Part shown: positions 15,702-24,445 of the stretch, piece after piece
Numbering within the stretch: position 1 is the first letter of the stretch
Layout of the letters: each line of letters opens with the position of its first letter
Origin: CCY15215 sp034932145
GTDB lineage: Bacteria > Cyanobacteriota > Cyanobacteriia > Cyanobacteriales > Spirulinaceae
Direction of reading: 5' to 3'
Length of the DNA stretch: 26,857 nt
Assembly: GCF_034932145.1 (NCBI RefSeq)
Contig: NZ_JAYGHV010000287.1
Location: 1 to 26,857 of the forward strand
The notes under the pieces: model-generated
The model's database searches: none
Seen by the model: the letters and a program-made list of their open reading frames with translations, nothing else
What the model was told of the DNA's origin: nothing
Translations under genes and position numbers: made by a program

Positions 15702-16412
15702 ATGATTGAATCGCGATCGCCAGATCTTTCACCCTACAGTTCTCAAACCCATTCCTATTCCTCCACCCATAACTCGGCAGACTCCCCCGAAGCCGTGATC
15801 CCAATGGTTGTGGAACAATCAGGAATGGGCGAACGCGCCTTTGATATTTACTCCAGATTATTACGAGAACGGATCGTTTTCTTAGGCAGTCAAGTCAATG
15901 ATACCGTTGCCGACTCTGTTGTTGCCCAATTGCTCTTTTTAGATGCAGAAGACCCAGAAAAAGATATTCAACTCTACATTAATTCTCCTGGGGGTTCGGT
16001 TTATGCGGGCATGGCAATTTATGACACCATGCAGCAAATTCGCCCGGATGTGGCAACGATTTGCTACGGTTTAGCCGCCAGCATGGGAGCATTTCTCTTG
16101 TCTGGGGGCAAAAAAGGCAAACGCATGGCCTTACCGAGTTCCCGAGTTATGATTCACCAACCCCTCGGAGGAGCCCAAGGCCAGGCGATCGATATTGAAA
16201 TTCAAGCGAGAGAAATTCTCTACATCAAAGAACAACTGAACGAACTCCTTGCCAGTCATACCGGGCAACCCCTCGATAAAATTGCTGCCGATACCGAACG
16301 TGACTTCTTTATGTCCTCTCGCGAGGCTCGAGACTATGGATTAATCGATCGCGTCATCACTAAACCCGGACTGTCCCTAGTTGAAATTCCTGCTACCGCC
16401 CTAACTTATTAA
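15702..16412 (+). CDS. clpP: ATP-dependent Clp protease proteolytic subunit
   Basis: A 236-residue ClpP serine peptidase that forms the barrel of the Clp protease. The catalytic triad is complete: Ser127 in GLAASMGA, His152 in MIHQPLGG, and Asp201 in ERDFFMS. INSPGGSVYAGMAIYD (94-109) is the conserved handle. Residues 1-34 are a Ser/Tyr/His-rich extension ahead of the usual core start at PMVVEQSG, so the true start could be the ATG at 15804; the upstream ATG at 15702 is kept because the extension is open and not otherwise explained. clpX follows after 13 bases, so the two are surely co-transcribed. Cyanobacteria carry several clpP paralogues; the one beside clpX is usually named clpP2. Confidence 0.93.
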   Translation: MIESRSPDLSPYSSQTHSYSSTHNSADSPEAVIPMVVEQSGMGERAFDIYSRLLRERIVFLGSQVNDTVADSVVAQLLFLDAEDPEKDIQLYINSPGGSVYAGMAIYDTMQQIRPDVATICYGLAASMGAFLLSGGKKGKRMALPSSRVMIHQPLGGAQGQAIDIEIQAREILYIKEQLNELLASHTGQPLDKIAADTERDFFMSSREARDYGLIDRVITKPGLSLVEIPATALTY

Positions 16413-16425
16413 ATACGAGGTCAAT

Positions 16426-17781
16426 ATGCCTAAATATGACTCCCATTTAAAATGCTCTTTCTGTGGTAAATCCCAAGCACAAGTCCGAAAGCTAATCGCA
16501 GGGCCAGGGGTATACATTTGCGATGAATGCGTCGAACTCTGTAACGAAATTTTAGATGAGGAGTTAATCGATTCATCGAGTCCCGCCCCACAACCGGTTT
16601 CCCGTCCGGAAGAGCATCCCCAAAAACAGCGCCGCACTCCCGCAGAGCGAATTAGTTTCAATCAAATCCCCAAACCGACGGAAATCAAGAAATATCTTGA
16701 CGAACACGTGATCGGCCAAGATGAAGCCAAAAAAGTGCTTTCTGTGGCAGTTTATAACCATTACAAGCGCCTCAGTTTTGTCCAAGCGAAAAACAATAAT
16801 GCCGGTAAGGAAGGGGTAGAAGAGACAGTAGAACTGCAAAAATCTAATATTCTCCTGATTGGTCCGACGGGTTCAGGGAAAACTCTGCTGGCTCAAACTC
16901 TGGCTAAAATTTTAGATGTTCCTTTTGCTGTAGCTGATGCGACAACCCTGACGGAAGCCGGTTATGTGGGGGAAGATGTGGAAAATATTCTGCTGCGTCT
17001 CTTACAAGTGGCGGATCTGGATGTCGAGGAGGCACAGAGAGGCATTATCTATATTGACGAAATCGACAAAATTGCCCGTAAAAGCGAAAATCCTTCCATT
17101 ACCCGCGATGTCTCTGGGGAAGGGGTACAGCAAGCCCTTTTGAAGATGCTGGAAGGGACAATTTCCAATGTTCCTCCCCAAGGCGGACGCAAGCACCCCT
17201 ATCAAGATTGTATTCAAATCGATACCAGCAATATTCTCTTTATTTGCGGTGGGGCATTTGTCGGGCTGGATAAGGTGATTGAGCGTCGAACTGGGAAAAA
17301 ATCGATGGGCTTTATTCAGCCAGGAGAAGCTAAACCTTCTAAGGAACAGCGCACGGCGGATGTCCTACAATCCTTGGAACCGGAGGATTTAGTCAAGTTT
17401 GGTTTAATTCCTGAATTTATCGGTCGGATGCCTGTAGCAGCAGTGCTACATCCCTTGGATGAAGAAGCCTTGATGGAAATTCTCACTCAGCCTCGCAATG
17501 CGTTAGTGAAGCAATATCAAAAGCTATTGTGGATGGACAACGTACAGTTAGAGTTTCGCGCCGAGGCTGTGCGGGCGATCGCCAAAGAAGCCTATCGACG
17601 CAAAACTGGAGCCAGGGCGCTGCGAGGGATTATTGAGGAACTCATGCTTGAGGTAATGTACGAGTTACCGTCTCGCAAGGATTTGCGCCGTTGTGCGATT
17701 ACAAAGGAAATGGTGGAAAAACGTTCTACCGCCGAACTTTTAGTTCATCCTTCTACGCTCTTGAAGCCAGAATCAGCATAA
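16426..17781 (+). CDS. clpX: ATP-dependent Clp protease ATP-binding subunit ClpX
   Basis: A 451-residue AAA+ unfoldase that recognises tagged substrates such as ssrA peptides and feeds them to ClpP. Seen: a C4 zinc-binding domain with Cys10, Cys13, Cys32 and Cys35; Walker A GPTGSGKT (146-153); pore-loop GYVGED (179-184); Walker B IIYIDEID (207-214); FIGRMP of the sensor region; and GARALRGIIEE at the C-terminal sensor 2. A GAGGT sequence precedes the ATG. Its stop codon is followed at once by the ATG of an alpha/beta hydrolase. Confidence 0.96.
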   Translation: MPKYDSHLKCSFCGKSQAQVRKLIAGPGVYICDECVELCNEILDEELIDSSSPAPQPVSRPEEHPQKQRRTPAERISFNQIPKPTEIKKYLDEHVIGQDEAKKVLSVAVYNHYKRLSFVQAKNNNAGKEGVEETVELQKSNILLIGPTGSGKTLLAQTLAKILDVPFAVADATTLTEAGYVGEDVENILLRLLQVADLDVEEAQRGIIYIDEIDKIARKSENPSITRDVSGEGVQQALLKMLEGTISNVPPQGGRKHPYQDCIQIDTSNILFICGGAFVGLDKVIERRTGKKSMGFIQPGEAKPSKEQRTADVLQSLEPEDLVKFGLIPEFIGRMPVAAVLHPLDEEALMEILTQPRNALVKQYQKLLWMDNVQLEFRAEAVRAIAKEAYRRKTGARALRGIIEELMLEVMYELPSRKDLRRCAITKEMVEKRSTAELLVHPSTLLKPESA

Positions 17782-18648
17782 ATGAAAGCGGAAGGAGAAA
17801 AAATTAATGTTCGAGGAGTCGAACATTATTATCAATGGGTACGCAAAAACAGGGAAGGGTTGTCAAAACCCGTTCTCGTGTTTATGCACGGTTGGGGAGG
17901 TTCGGCAAAATATTGGCAGGATGTGGCGAACATTCTTTGCGAATATTTTGATTGTTTGCTCTATGATTTTCGCGGATTTGGGCGTTCTACTTTATCCAGT
18001 TCTACTTTAGCGGGGCGATCGCCATCTTTAGGTTACGAACTGGAAGAATATGCAGAAGATTTAGTTATTTTGTTGGCTCAATTAGGCGTTGAGAAATTCA
18101 CCCTCATGGCTCATTCTTTTGGTGCCTCCATCGCCACATTATTTGCCTGTCGCTATCCCCAACGCATTGAAAAACTGATTCTGACTTGTAGCGGTATTTT
18201 TACTTACAACAAAATTACCTTTCCTGCTTTTCATGTGGCTGGGACTCTCGTGGTTAAGCTCAGATATCAGTGGTTTATGAGCGTGCCTTTTGCTGGGCGC
18301 TTATTTATGATTCGCTTTTTACATCGTCCTTTAAGCGATCGCCTCAATCGGATGTTTTTAGAAGATTATTTACAAGCCGATCGCGAAACAGCGACAGAAA
18401 CCATTAAAACCGCCGTCAGCAAAAAAGCCGCCACAGAAATGCCCCAAGCCTTCGCCAGTTTACAGATGCCAACATTGTTGATTGCCGGAGGAAAAGACCA
18501 AATCATTCCACCTAAATTAGGGAAAAGTGCGGCGGCACTGAATCCCAAAATTGAGTATCGAGAAATTCCCAAAACGGGTCATTTTCCCATGTTGGAAGAT
18601 CCGGCAACCTATCTGAGGCAAGTTCGACAATTTCTAGAGATTGATTAG
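17782..18648 (+). CDS. Alpha/beta-fold hydrolase
   Basis: A 288-residue alpha/beta hydrolase. The triad is readable: Ser112 in the nucleophile elbow AHSFGAS, Asp239 in IAGGKDQIIP, and His267 in GHFPMLEDP. The oxyanion-hole motif MHGWGGSAKYW is at 35-45 and DFRGFGRS at 62-69. A basic, aromatic cap region spans about 140-200. The substrate cannot be told. The start codon abuts the clpX stop with no gap, which implies translational coupling and a shared transcript, so a link with proteolysis or stress is possible but only inferred. Confidence 0.9.
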   Translation: MKAEGEKINVRGVEHYYQWVRKNREGLSKPVLVFMHGWGGSAKYWQDVANILCEYFDCLLYDFRGFGRSTLSSSTLAGRSPSLGYELEEYAEDLVILLAQLGVEKFTLMAHSFGASIATLFACRYPQRIEKLILTCSGIFTYNKITFPAFHVAGTLVVKLRYQWFMSVPFAGRLFMIRFLHRPLSDRLNRMFLEDYLQADRETATETIKTAVSKKAATEMPQAFASLQMPTLLIAGGKDQIIPPKLGKSAAALNPKIEYREIPKTGHFPMLEDPATYLRQVRQFLEID

Positions 18649-18673
18649 AGATTGGTTAGAAATTAATTAAAAA

Positions 18674-18702
18674 TTGTAAAGAATCACAATATTTCTTATA
18701 AT
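18674..18702 (+). promoter_or_regulatory. Sigma70-type promoter for psb32
   Basis: TTGTAA (18674-18679) stands 17 bases before a perfect TATAAT (18697-18702), 39 bases ahead of the psb32 ATG. It follows the hydrolase stop codon, so psb32 has its own promoter. Confidence 0.75.
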
Positions 18703-18741
18703 TTGTTTACCTATAACAAACACAGTTAATTAATATTGCCA

Positions 18742-19545
18742 ATGCACAATTCCTTAATCAAGCGTCTGTTTATCTCCTTCGTAGCTTGTTTTGCCGCCTT
18801 TTCAGTTTGGTTCGTTGCGCCCAATGCCAGTGCGGTAAATAATCCCGAACTTCTTCCCGATAGTCAAACTCCCATTGTCGATTTAGCCAATCTTATACCC
18901 TCGCTTCAAGAAGAAACCTTAAAGGATAGCTTTAACCAATTTGAACAAGAGACTGGGTGGAAACTACGCATCCTCACGCAAAACGATCGCTCTCCCGGTC
19001 GTGCGGTTAAAAAGTATTGGGGACTTGATGAGCGCAGCATACTCCTCGTAGCCGACCCGCGAGGGGGCAATCTGTTAGCTTTCAGTGTTGGCGATGACGT
19101 TTATGAGTTTTTGCCGCGAACCTTTTGGGTTGAGTTACAAACACGATTCGGCAATCTCTACTATATTCGCGACAATGGGGAAACGAGTTCCATTGTCAAT
19201 ACCATGGAAACTGTTGCGACCTGTTTACAAAAAGGTGGCTGCGGTGTTGTCCCTGGATTGCCGAGGGAACAATGGATTTTTACCCTCATTACTTCTCTCC
19301 TCGGCGGTCTGATCTGCGGTTTTGCTGCTATTCCTCGCAAAGAGGGGCAAGTTTTTGCTTGGCAGTGGGCTTTGATTTTCTCGCCTTTGTGGGGAATCTT
19401 GTTTTTAGCCTTCGGCATTGGACCTGTGGTTACTCGAACTTCAGACTGGTTGCCTTTATTTCGTAATGTCATCGGTTTTGCTTTAGGTGTTACTGTGGCC
19501 TATCTCTCTCCAATGCTCAACTCATCAACGATGTCTGAAACCTAA
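18742..19545 (+). CDS. psb32: TPM-domain thylakoid protein, Psb32-like photosystem II repair factor
   Basis: A 267-residue protein from the ATG at 18742 (a TTG two codons earlier is also open). Residues 1-31 are a signal peptide ending near ASA. Residues about 36-165 form a TPM domain: TPIVDLANLIPSLQEETL, then FEQETGWKLRILTQNDR, GLDERSILLVAD, and FLPRTFWVELQTRFGNLYYI. Three hydrophobic segments follow (about 178-196, 207-230 and 240-257). The domain and the GPVVTRTSDWLPL region match cyanobacterial Psb32 as I remember it, related to plant TLP18.3, which takes part in photosystem II repair. The soluble domain would lie in the thylakoid lumen or periplasm. Confidence 0.82.
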   Translation: MHNSLIKRLFISFVACFAAFSVWFVAPNASAVNNPELLPDSQTPIVDLANLIPSLQEETLKDSFNQFEQETGWKLRILTQNDRSPGRAVKKYWGLDERSILLVADPRGGNLLAFSVGDDVYEFLPRTFWVELQTRFGNLYYIRDNGETSSIVNTMETVATCLQKGGCGVVPGLPREQWIFTLITSLLGGLICGFAAIPRKEGQVFAWQWALIFSPLWGILFLAFGIGPVVTRTSDWLPLFRNVIGFALGVTVAYLSPMLNSSTMSET

Positions 19546-19815
19546 TGCAGGAAAATGAAGGATGAAGGATGAATTTTTATCCTTCTCCTCTTATCCCATC
19601 TTTTTGTAAAGAAAAGTAAAAATATTTTTACTTTTTGTTAAAATCAGTAGATTTAATAGTGATTTAGTGCATTAAGTTGTAGCTTTTCTTGCCTTTCTGA
19701 AACTCTTGTCCTAGCGCTCAAATAATTTGGTAAGAATTGATAAGATTATTAGAGCGAAAGACCCCAACTCCATTATTATTGAGATTAAGCTTTGTAAAAA
19801 TTCGATTAAGATTAC

Positions 19816-19830
19816 GGAGGTTTTAACTTG
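19816..19830 (+). promoter_or_regulatory. Shine-Dalgarno and TTG start of cpcG
   Basis: GGAGG (19816-19820) stands seven bases before TTG (19828-19830). The TTG fixes the expected N-terminus with Ala-Ile-Pro-Leu-Ile-Asn-Tyr, matching CpcG proteins. The 282-base gap upstream (19546-19827) is AT-rich and includes a weak hairpin, GAAGGAT/ATCCTTC (19564-19570 and 19579-19585), soon after the psb32 stop. Confidence 0.8.
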
Positions 19831-20634
19831 GCTATTCCTCTAATTAACTATGCTCCAAAGTCCCAAAACGGACGAGTTGAAGGTTATGATGTGGCGGGTG
19901 ATGAGAAGCCCAAAATTTTCTCTTCAGAAAACGTCCTATCTCCTGGAGATATGGGGGATCTGATTGAAGCGGCTTATCGCCAGATTTTTTTCCATGCGTT
20001 TAAGTGCGATCGCCAAACTTTTTTAGAATCCCAGCTTCGTTGCGGTCAAATCACCGTGCGAGAATTCATTCGGGGTTTGTTGCTTTCCGATACCTATCGG
20101 CGGAGTTTTTATGACCTCAACAGCAACTATCGCTTTGTGGAACAGACCGTCCAGAGGGTTTTAGGCCGGGATGTTTACAGCGAACGCGAGAAAATTGCTT
20201 GGTCGATTTTAGTTGCGACTAAAGGTCCTCAAGGATTCATCGATGAATTGCTCGATAGCGATGAATACGTTGAAAATTTTGGTGATGATACCGTTCCCTA
20301 TCAGCGTCGGCGAATTCTGGCCGGACGGGAGACGGGAGAAATACCCTTTAATATTCAATCTCCTCGCTATGGTGCCTACTATCGTTCGATTCTAGGTTTC
20401 CCTCAAATCGTTTGGCAAACCACGGTACGGAGCTATACTCCGCAGGATCGGAAGCCCAAAGCTGGCGATCCCGCACTTTACATGAATCTTGCTCGCGGCC
20501 TCAGCAATGCGAAAGGAGTCGCTTCGGCTCGGGTTGCTACTGCAAGTATCAATATGGGTTCTGTTCCCTATCGCAAGTTTAACGGTCCGATCGGCCCTAC
20601 TCCTAGCGCCCCTCGCGAAACCGCTAACGTCTAA
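19828..20634 (+). CDS. cpcG: Phycobilisome rod-core linker CpcG
   Basis: A 268-residue linker that attaches phycocyanin rods to the allophycocyanin core of the phycobilisome. The opening MAIPLINYAPKSQNGRVEGY is diagnostic. The PBS linker domain covers roughly 25-165, with YRQIFFHAFKCDRQTFLESQ, ITVREFIRGLLLSDTYR, RFVEQTVQRVLGRDVYSERE and FIDELLDSDEYVENFGDDTV. The C-terminal part (from about 190) includes GFPQIVWQTTVRSYTPQD and ends without a hydrophobic segment, so this is the CpcG1 type that joins cores, not the membrane-anchored CpcG2/CpcL. It starts with TTG behind a strong GGAGG. No cpcBA genes are nearby. Confidence 0.95.
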   Translation: MAIPLINYAPKSQNGRVEGYDVAGDEKPKIFSSENVLSPGDMGDLIEAAYRQIFFHAFKCDRQTFLESQLRCGQITVREFIRGLLLSDTYRRSFYDLNSNYRFVEQTVQRVLGRDVYSEREKIAWSILVATKGPQGFIDELLDSDEYVENFGDDTVPYQRRRILAGRETGEIPFNIQSPRYGAYYRSILGFPQIVWQTTVRSYTPQDRKPKAGDPALYMNLARGLSNAKGVASARVATASINMGSVPYRKFNGPIGPTPSAPRETANV

Positions 20635-20682
20635 ATTGCGTTTGTTTGCTTATAACGGGTTAATACTCGGTGACTAAAATTG

Positions 20683-20750
20683 GGGAAGTTATTAATTGGC
20701 AAAATTATTTTGGCGATCGCCAAGGTTATTCTGTGGATTGATGACTTCCC
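20683..20750 (+). terminator. Long hairpin downstream of cpcG, probable terminator
   Basis: GGGAAGTTATTAAT (20683-20696) can pair with ATTGATGACTTCCC (20737-20750) over 14 positions, including two U-G wobbles. The loop holds the HIP1-centred palindrome TTGGCGATCGCCAA (20710-20723). A T run (TTTTTT) starts soon after. The wobble pairs work only in the plus-strand RNA, which points to the cpcG transcript. Confidence 0.6.
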
Positions 20751-21490
20751 TAAATTTTTTGGGATTCAGAAAGATGAGATTCTTGAGTGAAAGAAGCAAC
20801 CAAAGAAGCCGACGCGATCGCCGAGGTAATTGCTCTGAGAATGCGCTTCCCCAAGGAAACCGGAATATAGCCTCTTGTATTTGCTTCCTCTATTTCTTGA
20901 GCCGTCCAGCCCCCTTCGGGACCGGTTAAGAGTGCAATTTCTCTTCTCTTTCCCTCTTGCAAACAGGATAATAAGGAAGCATTTTCCCCTCGCGCGACGC
21001 AAATATATTTTTCCGAACAGTGTACGGTTTGTAAAGATATCTGAAAAGATTGAGGCTCGAGAATTGTTGGCACGATCGCCCGTTCCGACTGTTCTGCGGC
21101 TTCTGTGGCGATTCTGCGCCATCGTGCCAACTTTTGCATACTCGGACGCAACAGGACGCGATCGCTAATAACAGGAACAAATGTGCTGACTCCTAACTCG
21201 GTACAACACCGAACAATTTCCTCAAATCCATTCCCTTTCGGTAATGCCACCATTAGGGTCAATTCTAGCGGTAATTCGCTTTGTAGGGATAACGGTTCGA
21301 TCGCGATCGCGCCTTCATTTTCCAAAGCTGCGATCCAGGCTTTGCCTCGACCATCCATAGCAATAAAGCGATCGCCATTTCCCAATCGCAATACCCGTAG
21401 TAAATAGTGTTTTTGTTCTGAGGTAAGAACAATCAGATTGTCTTGTTGCTGTTGCGGGGCGATCGTTAATCGTTGGAGTTGAGAGGACAT
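20750..21490 (-). CDS. rsmE: 16S rRNA (uracil1498-N3)-methyltransferase
   Basis: A 246-residue SPOUT-class RNA methyltransferase that methylates N3 of U1498 in 16S rRNA. An N-terminal PUA-like part (LTSEQKHYLLRVLRLGNGDRF) is followed by the knotted SPOUT domain: VALPKGNGFEEIVRCCTELGV, ATEAAEQSERAIVP, LLTGPEGGWTAQEIEEA with the GPEGG loop at 190-194, and SLGKRILRAITSAIAS. The ATG at 21490 gives the family-like MSSQLQRLTI; a GTG seven codons upstream is possible. It lies 39 bases downstream of the helicase on the same strand. Its stop codon coincides with the edge of the hairpin after convergent cpcG. Confidence 0.93.
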   Translation of the reverse strand: MSSQLQRLTIAPQQQQDNLIVLTSEQKHYLLRVLRLGNGDRFIAMDGRGKAWIAALENEGAIAIEPLSLQSELPLELTLMVALPKGNGFEEIVRCCTELGVSTFVPVISDRVLLRPSMQKLARWRRIATEAAEQSERAIVPTILEPQSFQISLQTVHCSEKYICVARGENASLLSCLQEGKRREIALLTGPEGGWTAQEIEEANTRGYIPVSLGKRILRAITSAIASASLVASFTQESHLSESQKI

Positions 21491-21529
21491 TTTGGTTGAG
21501 TAACGAGTCACAATAGTTTCAAGAGGGTT

Positions 21530-24220
21530 TTAAACCGTCATTTCTTCCACGGGGAAACGTCTCATGGAATGTAGTGCCTGTTTCGCATTGCGTTTTAATT
21601 CTTCAGATAATCCAGGAACATGAGGGATTTGTGAGAGAATATCCATTGTTCGCCGCAATATCCTCACTAAATCTCCTTCATCTAAATTAGTTTGGGCGCA
21701 CATTTCATCCCACTCGACTCCTAATGTCCATTGTTCGACAATGCCAATCAAGTCTAATATCTCTTCTTCTAACCAAACGGGCAAGCTCACTTTATGATGA
21801 TATTGACATTTAATTAATTCTTTCCGCAAAGGAGAAAGTTGCTTGAGAGCAATTAAACTTTCTTGGGGAGGCAGATAAGCTGTTCCCGTATCCGGGCGAG
21901 GGGATTCGGAGATTAGCGCATAAGCTGCCGCCGCTAAATCTTGGGGACGTAATCGATCCAACTGACCAGACATCATTGCTAAACCCAACCATAACTCATT
22001 ATCTCCGCGAATTGCCGCCGCCGCCTTGCCCAGCTCCGTCGGTTCATATCCATCTAGTGCTTGAAATTCTCGTAGGACTTTGACTAAATTCATAAACTCC
22101 CGCCAGTGGTGAGTTTGATAGTCCTTATATTTTTCTTGCCGATCGCGCAGTTGCGATCGCAATTCCAAACGATATTTATTGCGTTTGAGCAGTTTTCCAG
22201 GTTTTCCCCACTGCATGAGGGGATGATTTTGGAGTTGTTCGCCGACGGCTTCGAGTCGCTGGCGCTGTTCGTAAACTTCTGGGGTTTCTAGGGCGGCGAT
22301 CGCATTATTGGGAATGCAGCGAGCAACTTCCGCACTAATTGCATCTCCTTTAAAAGATTGTCCTAATTTAATCGTCAAAGTATCGGGAGGAACTAATGTA
22401 TCGATAAGAGAAAGAGATAAAGAAGCTGGATCGATGGTAATAATATCGGCAGTGGCTACCACATACCAACGATTATCCTCTCCCAAACAGACGAAATAAG
22501 GGGCTTGACCGCTTCCGGGGGTTTGGGCAAAGACGATGGCGGCAATGGGGGTCGCGACTTTAATATGCTTGCCCTTTAGATAGACCACTCGCCCACTCGA
22601 TATATCGTTCAGGGCGCGGGCAATTTCTTTATGATGGCTGTATTCTGCTTGTTCTTGCAGGGTTTTCAATAAGCGCCGTTCTTCTCGCTGGTGTTGTTTG
22701 AGTTTCTCGTAATGGGCGAATTGCTTGTCATTAATCGGGGCAAGTTCAATATCCAGTCTGGCTAATTCCGTGGTTAGAGAGGCGATCGCCTCTTTTTCTG
22801 GTTCGAGGGCGAGGGTGGCAATATATTGAGCAAAACTGCGTTCGAGAAGTTCTTTCACTTCTTCAATCCGATGAGTTTGCAGTAAATTCAACACCATACC
22901 ATAAGTAGGAGTAAACTGACTCACTAGAGGGTCTGGAGGTTTCAACGCCAAAGTTGCAGCATCTTTGGGTCCCTCAAAGCGCGTTTGTATCGTAACCACG
23001 TAGCCCTTTTCGTCCATACCCCGCCGTCCTGCCCGTCCTGCCATTTGCAGGAATTCAGAAGCCGTCAGGAGACGATGACCGCGATCGCTGCGTTTGGAAA
23101 TGGCGGAAATCACTGTAGTGCGGGCGGGCATATTAATTCCGGCGGCCAGAGTTTCCGTAGCAAACACGACTTTAATTAACCCGGCTTGAAACAATTCTTC
23201 CACAAACCCTTTCCAAGCGGGCAGAATTCCCGCATGATGGGCAGCAATACCGCGATGCAAGGGTTCCACCTGTCCGCTACGGGCGGCACTGGGATTCCAA
23301 GCCAAAAACTCCTCAATACGTTGTTTTAACTCCCTCGCCTCCCCTGGATTAACAAGATTGAATCCAGGCAATTGTTCTGCGGCATTATCGCATCCCCGAC
23401 GGCTAAAAATAAAGTAGATCGCCGGTAACATATCTTTCTGTTCCAGTTGCTTCACCACTTGGATAATGGGAGGGCAATCTTCTTTTCTCAAGCGCTGTTT
23501 GGGGTTGCGCCGTCCTTGGGGTAATAAGCGACGATTGACGGCATCTTGTTTCTCATTTAAGAGAGGAAAAAGACCTTTGATGGTACTAAAATTAAATTCA
23601 AGAGGGATAGGGCGAAAAGTGGAGTGAATGAGGACGGTTTCGCCATGAACCTGCGCGATCCAATCGGTGAGTTGGTCGGCATTGGCAACTGTAGCAGAGA
23701 GGGCGGCTATTTGTACTTGGGGCGGACAGTAAATAATCGATTCTTCCCAGACAGTCCCGCGTTGACTATCATTCATATAGTGACATTCATCGAGAATTAC
23801 AGCTTCTACATCCTTGAGGGAAGTTCCCACTTGTCCGATGTGAGTCCCGTAAAGCATATTCCGGAAAATCTCTGTGGTCATCACTACCACCGTTGCTTCT
23901 CGGTTGTAGGAAGCATCCCCGGTGAGTAGCCCGACATTATCTTCGCCGAATTGTTGGCGAAAATCGCGGAATTTTTGATTGGATAGGGCTTTGAGAGGGG
24001 TTGTATAAAAGACTCGTTTACCTCGACTCAGGGCGCGATAAATGGCATATTCTCCAATGAGGGTTTTTCCCGATCCCGTGGGAACGCAGACGACAACGGA
24101 TTTGCCCGAGTCGAGGGCGGCGATCGCCTGCTGTTGAAAGCGATCGAGTTTAAAGGGAAAGAGTTTTTCTAACTCGAGGGAGGGTTTTGAAGTAGAAATT
24201 TTACTAACTGGCTCGTTCAT
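21530..24220 (-). CDS. Ski2-like DEAD/DEAH-box RNA helicase with DSHCT C-terminus
   Basis: An 896-residue superfamily 2 helicase of the Ski2/Mtr4 type. Motifs: the Q-like FKLDRFQQQAI, Walker A PTGSGKT (47-53), TTPLKALSNQK, DECH (144-147), SAT (175-177), IFSRRGCDNAAEQL, HHAGILP, FATETLAAGINMPARTTVI, and QMAGRAGRRG (392-401). After about residue 470 there is a coiled, Glu/Lys-rich part, then a beta-rich insert (about 570-640), then a helical DSHCT-like domain ending in NAKQALHSMRRFPVEEMTV. The family unwinds structured RNA for degradation or processing; the plant chloroplast homologue is ISE2. Co-transcription with rsmE suggests a rRNA or RNA-maturation role. Its ATG is preceded by a GGGAAATTTCCC palindrome and no obvious Shine-Dalgarno. 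Confidence 0.92.
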   Translation of the reverse strand: MNEPVSKISTSKPSLELEKLFPFKLDRFQQQAIAALDSGKSVVVCVPTGSGKTLIGEYAIYRALSRGKRVFYTTPLKALSNQKFRDFRQQFGEDNVGLLTGDASYNREATVVVMTTEIFRNMLYGTHIGQVGTSLKDVEAVILDECHYMNDSQRGTVWEESIIYCPPQVQIAALSATVANADQLTDWIAQVHGETVLIHSTFRPIPLEFNFSTIKGLFPLLNEKQDAVNRRLLPQGRRNPKQRLRKEDCPPIIQVVKQLEQKDMLPAIYFIFSRRGCDNAAEQLPGFNLVNPGEARELKQRIEEFLAWNPSAARSGQVEPLHRGIAAHHAGILPAWKGFVEELFQAGLIKVVFATETLAAGINMPARTTVISAISKRSDRGHRLLTASEFLQMAGRAGRRGMDEKGYVVTIQTRFEGPKDAATLALKPPDPLVSQFTPTYGMVLNLLQTHRIEEVKELLERSFAQYIATLALEPEKEAIASLTTELARLDIELAPINDKQFAHYEKLKQHQREERRLLKTLQEQAEYSHHKEIARALNDISSGRVVYLKGKHIKVATPIAAIVFAQTPGSGQAPYFVCLGEDNRWYVVATADIITIDPASLSLSLIDTLVPPDTLTIKLGQSFKGDAISAEVARCIPNNAIAALETPEVYEQRQRLEAVGEQLQNHPLMQWGKPGKLLKRNKYRLELRSQLRDRQEKYKDYQTHHWREFMNLVKVLREFQALDGYEPTELGKAAAAIRGDNELWLGLAMMSGQLDRLRPQDLAAAAYALISESPRPDTGTAYLPPQESLIALKQLSPLRKELIKCQYHHKVSLPVWLEEEILDLIGIVEQWTLGVEWDEMCAQTNLDEGDLVRILRRTMDILSQIPHVPGLSEELKRNAKQALHSMRRFPVEEMTV

Positions 24221-24227
24221 ATAAATT

Positions 24228-24239
24228 GGGAAATTTCCC
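24228..24239. promoter_or_regulatory. 12-bp palindrome upstream of the helicase start
   Basis: GGGAAATTTCCC ends seven bases before the helicase ATG, on the minus-strand reading. It could be an operator or may be chance; the surrounding 225-base divergent gap shows no other clear site. Confidence 0.3.
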
Positions 24240-24445
24240 GTTTCCTCTATTCTAAAGCCTTAATGGGAATGGCGATCGCAGATTCCTCCAAAAAATCATT
24301 AATTATTATAAGCAAATTAACATTAACTGAAGTTCTCGTACTTCCCCTGAAAAGTTAATTTTAGCTTCACTCCATAATTGCCGATCGCTCCTTAAAGTCT
24401 TAAGATTGCAAAGAAATCCCGCAAACTTTCAAGAAAAGATTGGCA

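Noticed and set aside
15702..15803. ClpP N-terminal extension as a transit or signal peptide
   Set aside because: It has no hydrophobic core; it is a polar Ser/His-rich stretch, possibly a leader removed in maturation or a mis-set start.
19553..19585. GGATGAA tandem copies after psb32 as a terminator
   Set aside because: The stem is only seven bases with an eight-base loop and no good T run after it; kept only as a weak hairpin.
20710..20723. TTGGCGATCGCCAA as an operator
   Set aside because: It is a HIP1 octamer with chance flanking symmetry; such sites occur throughout the window.
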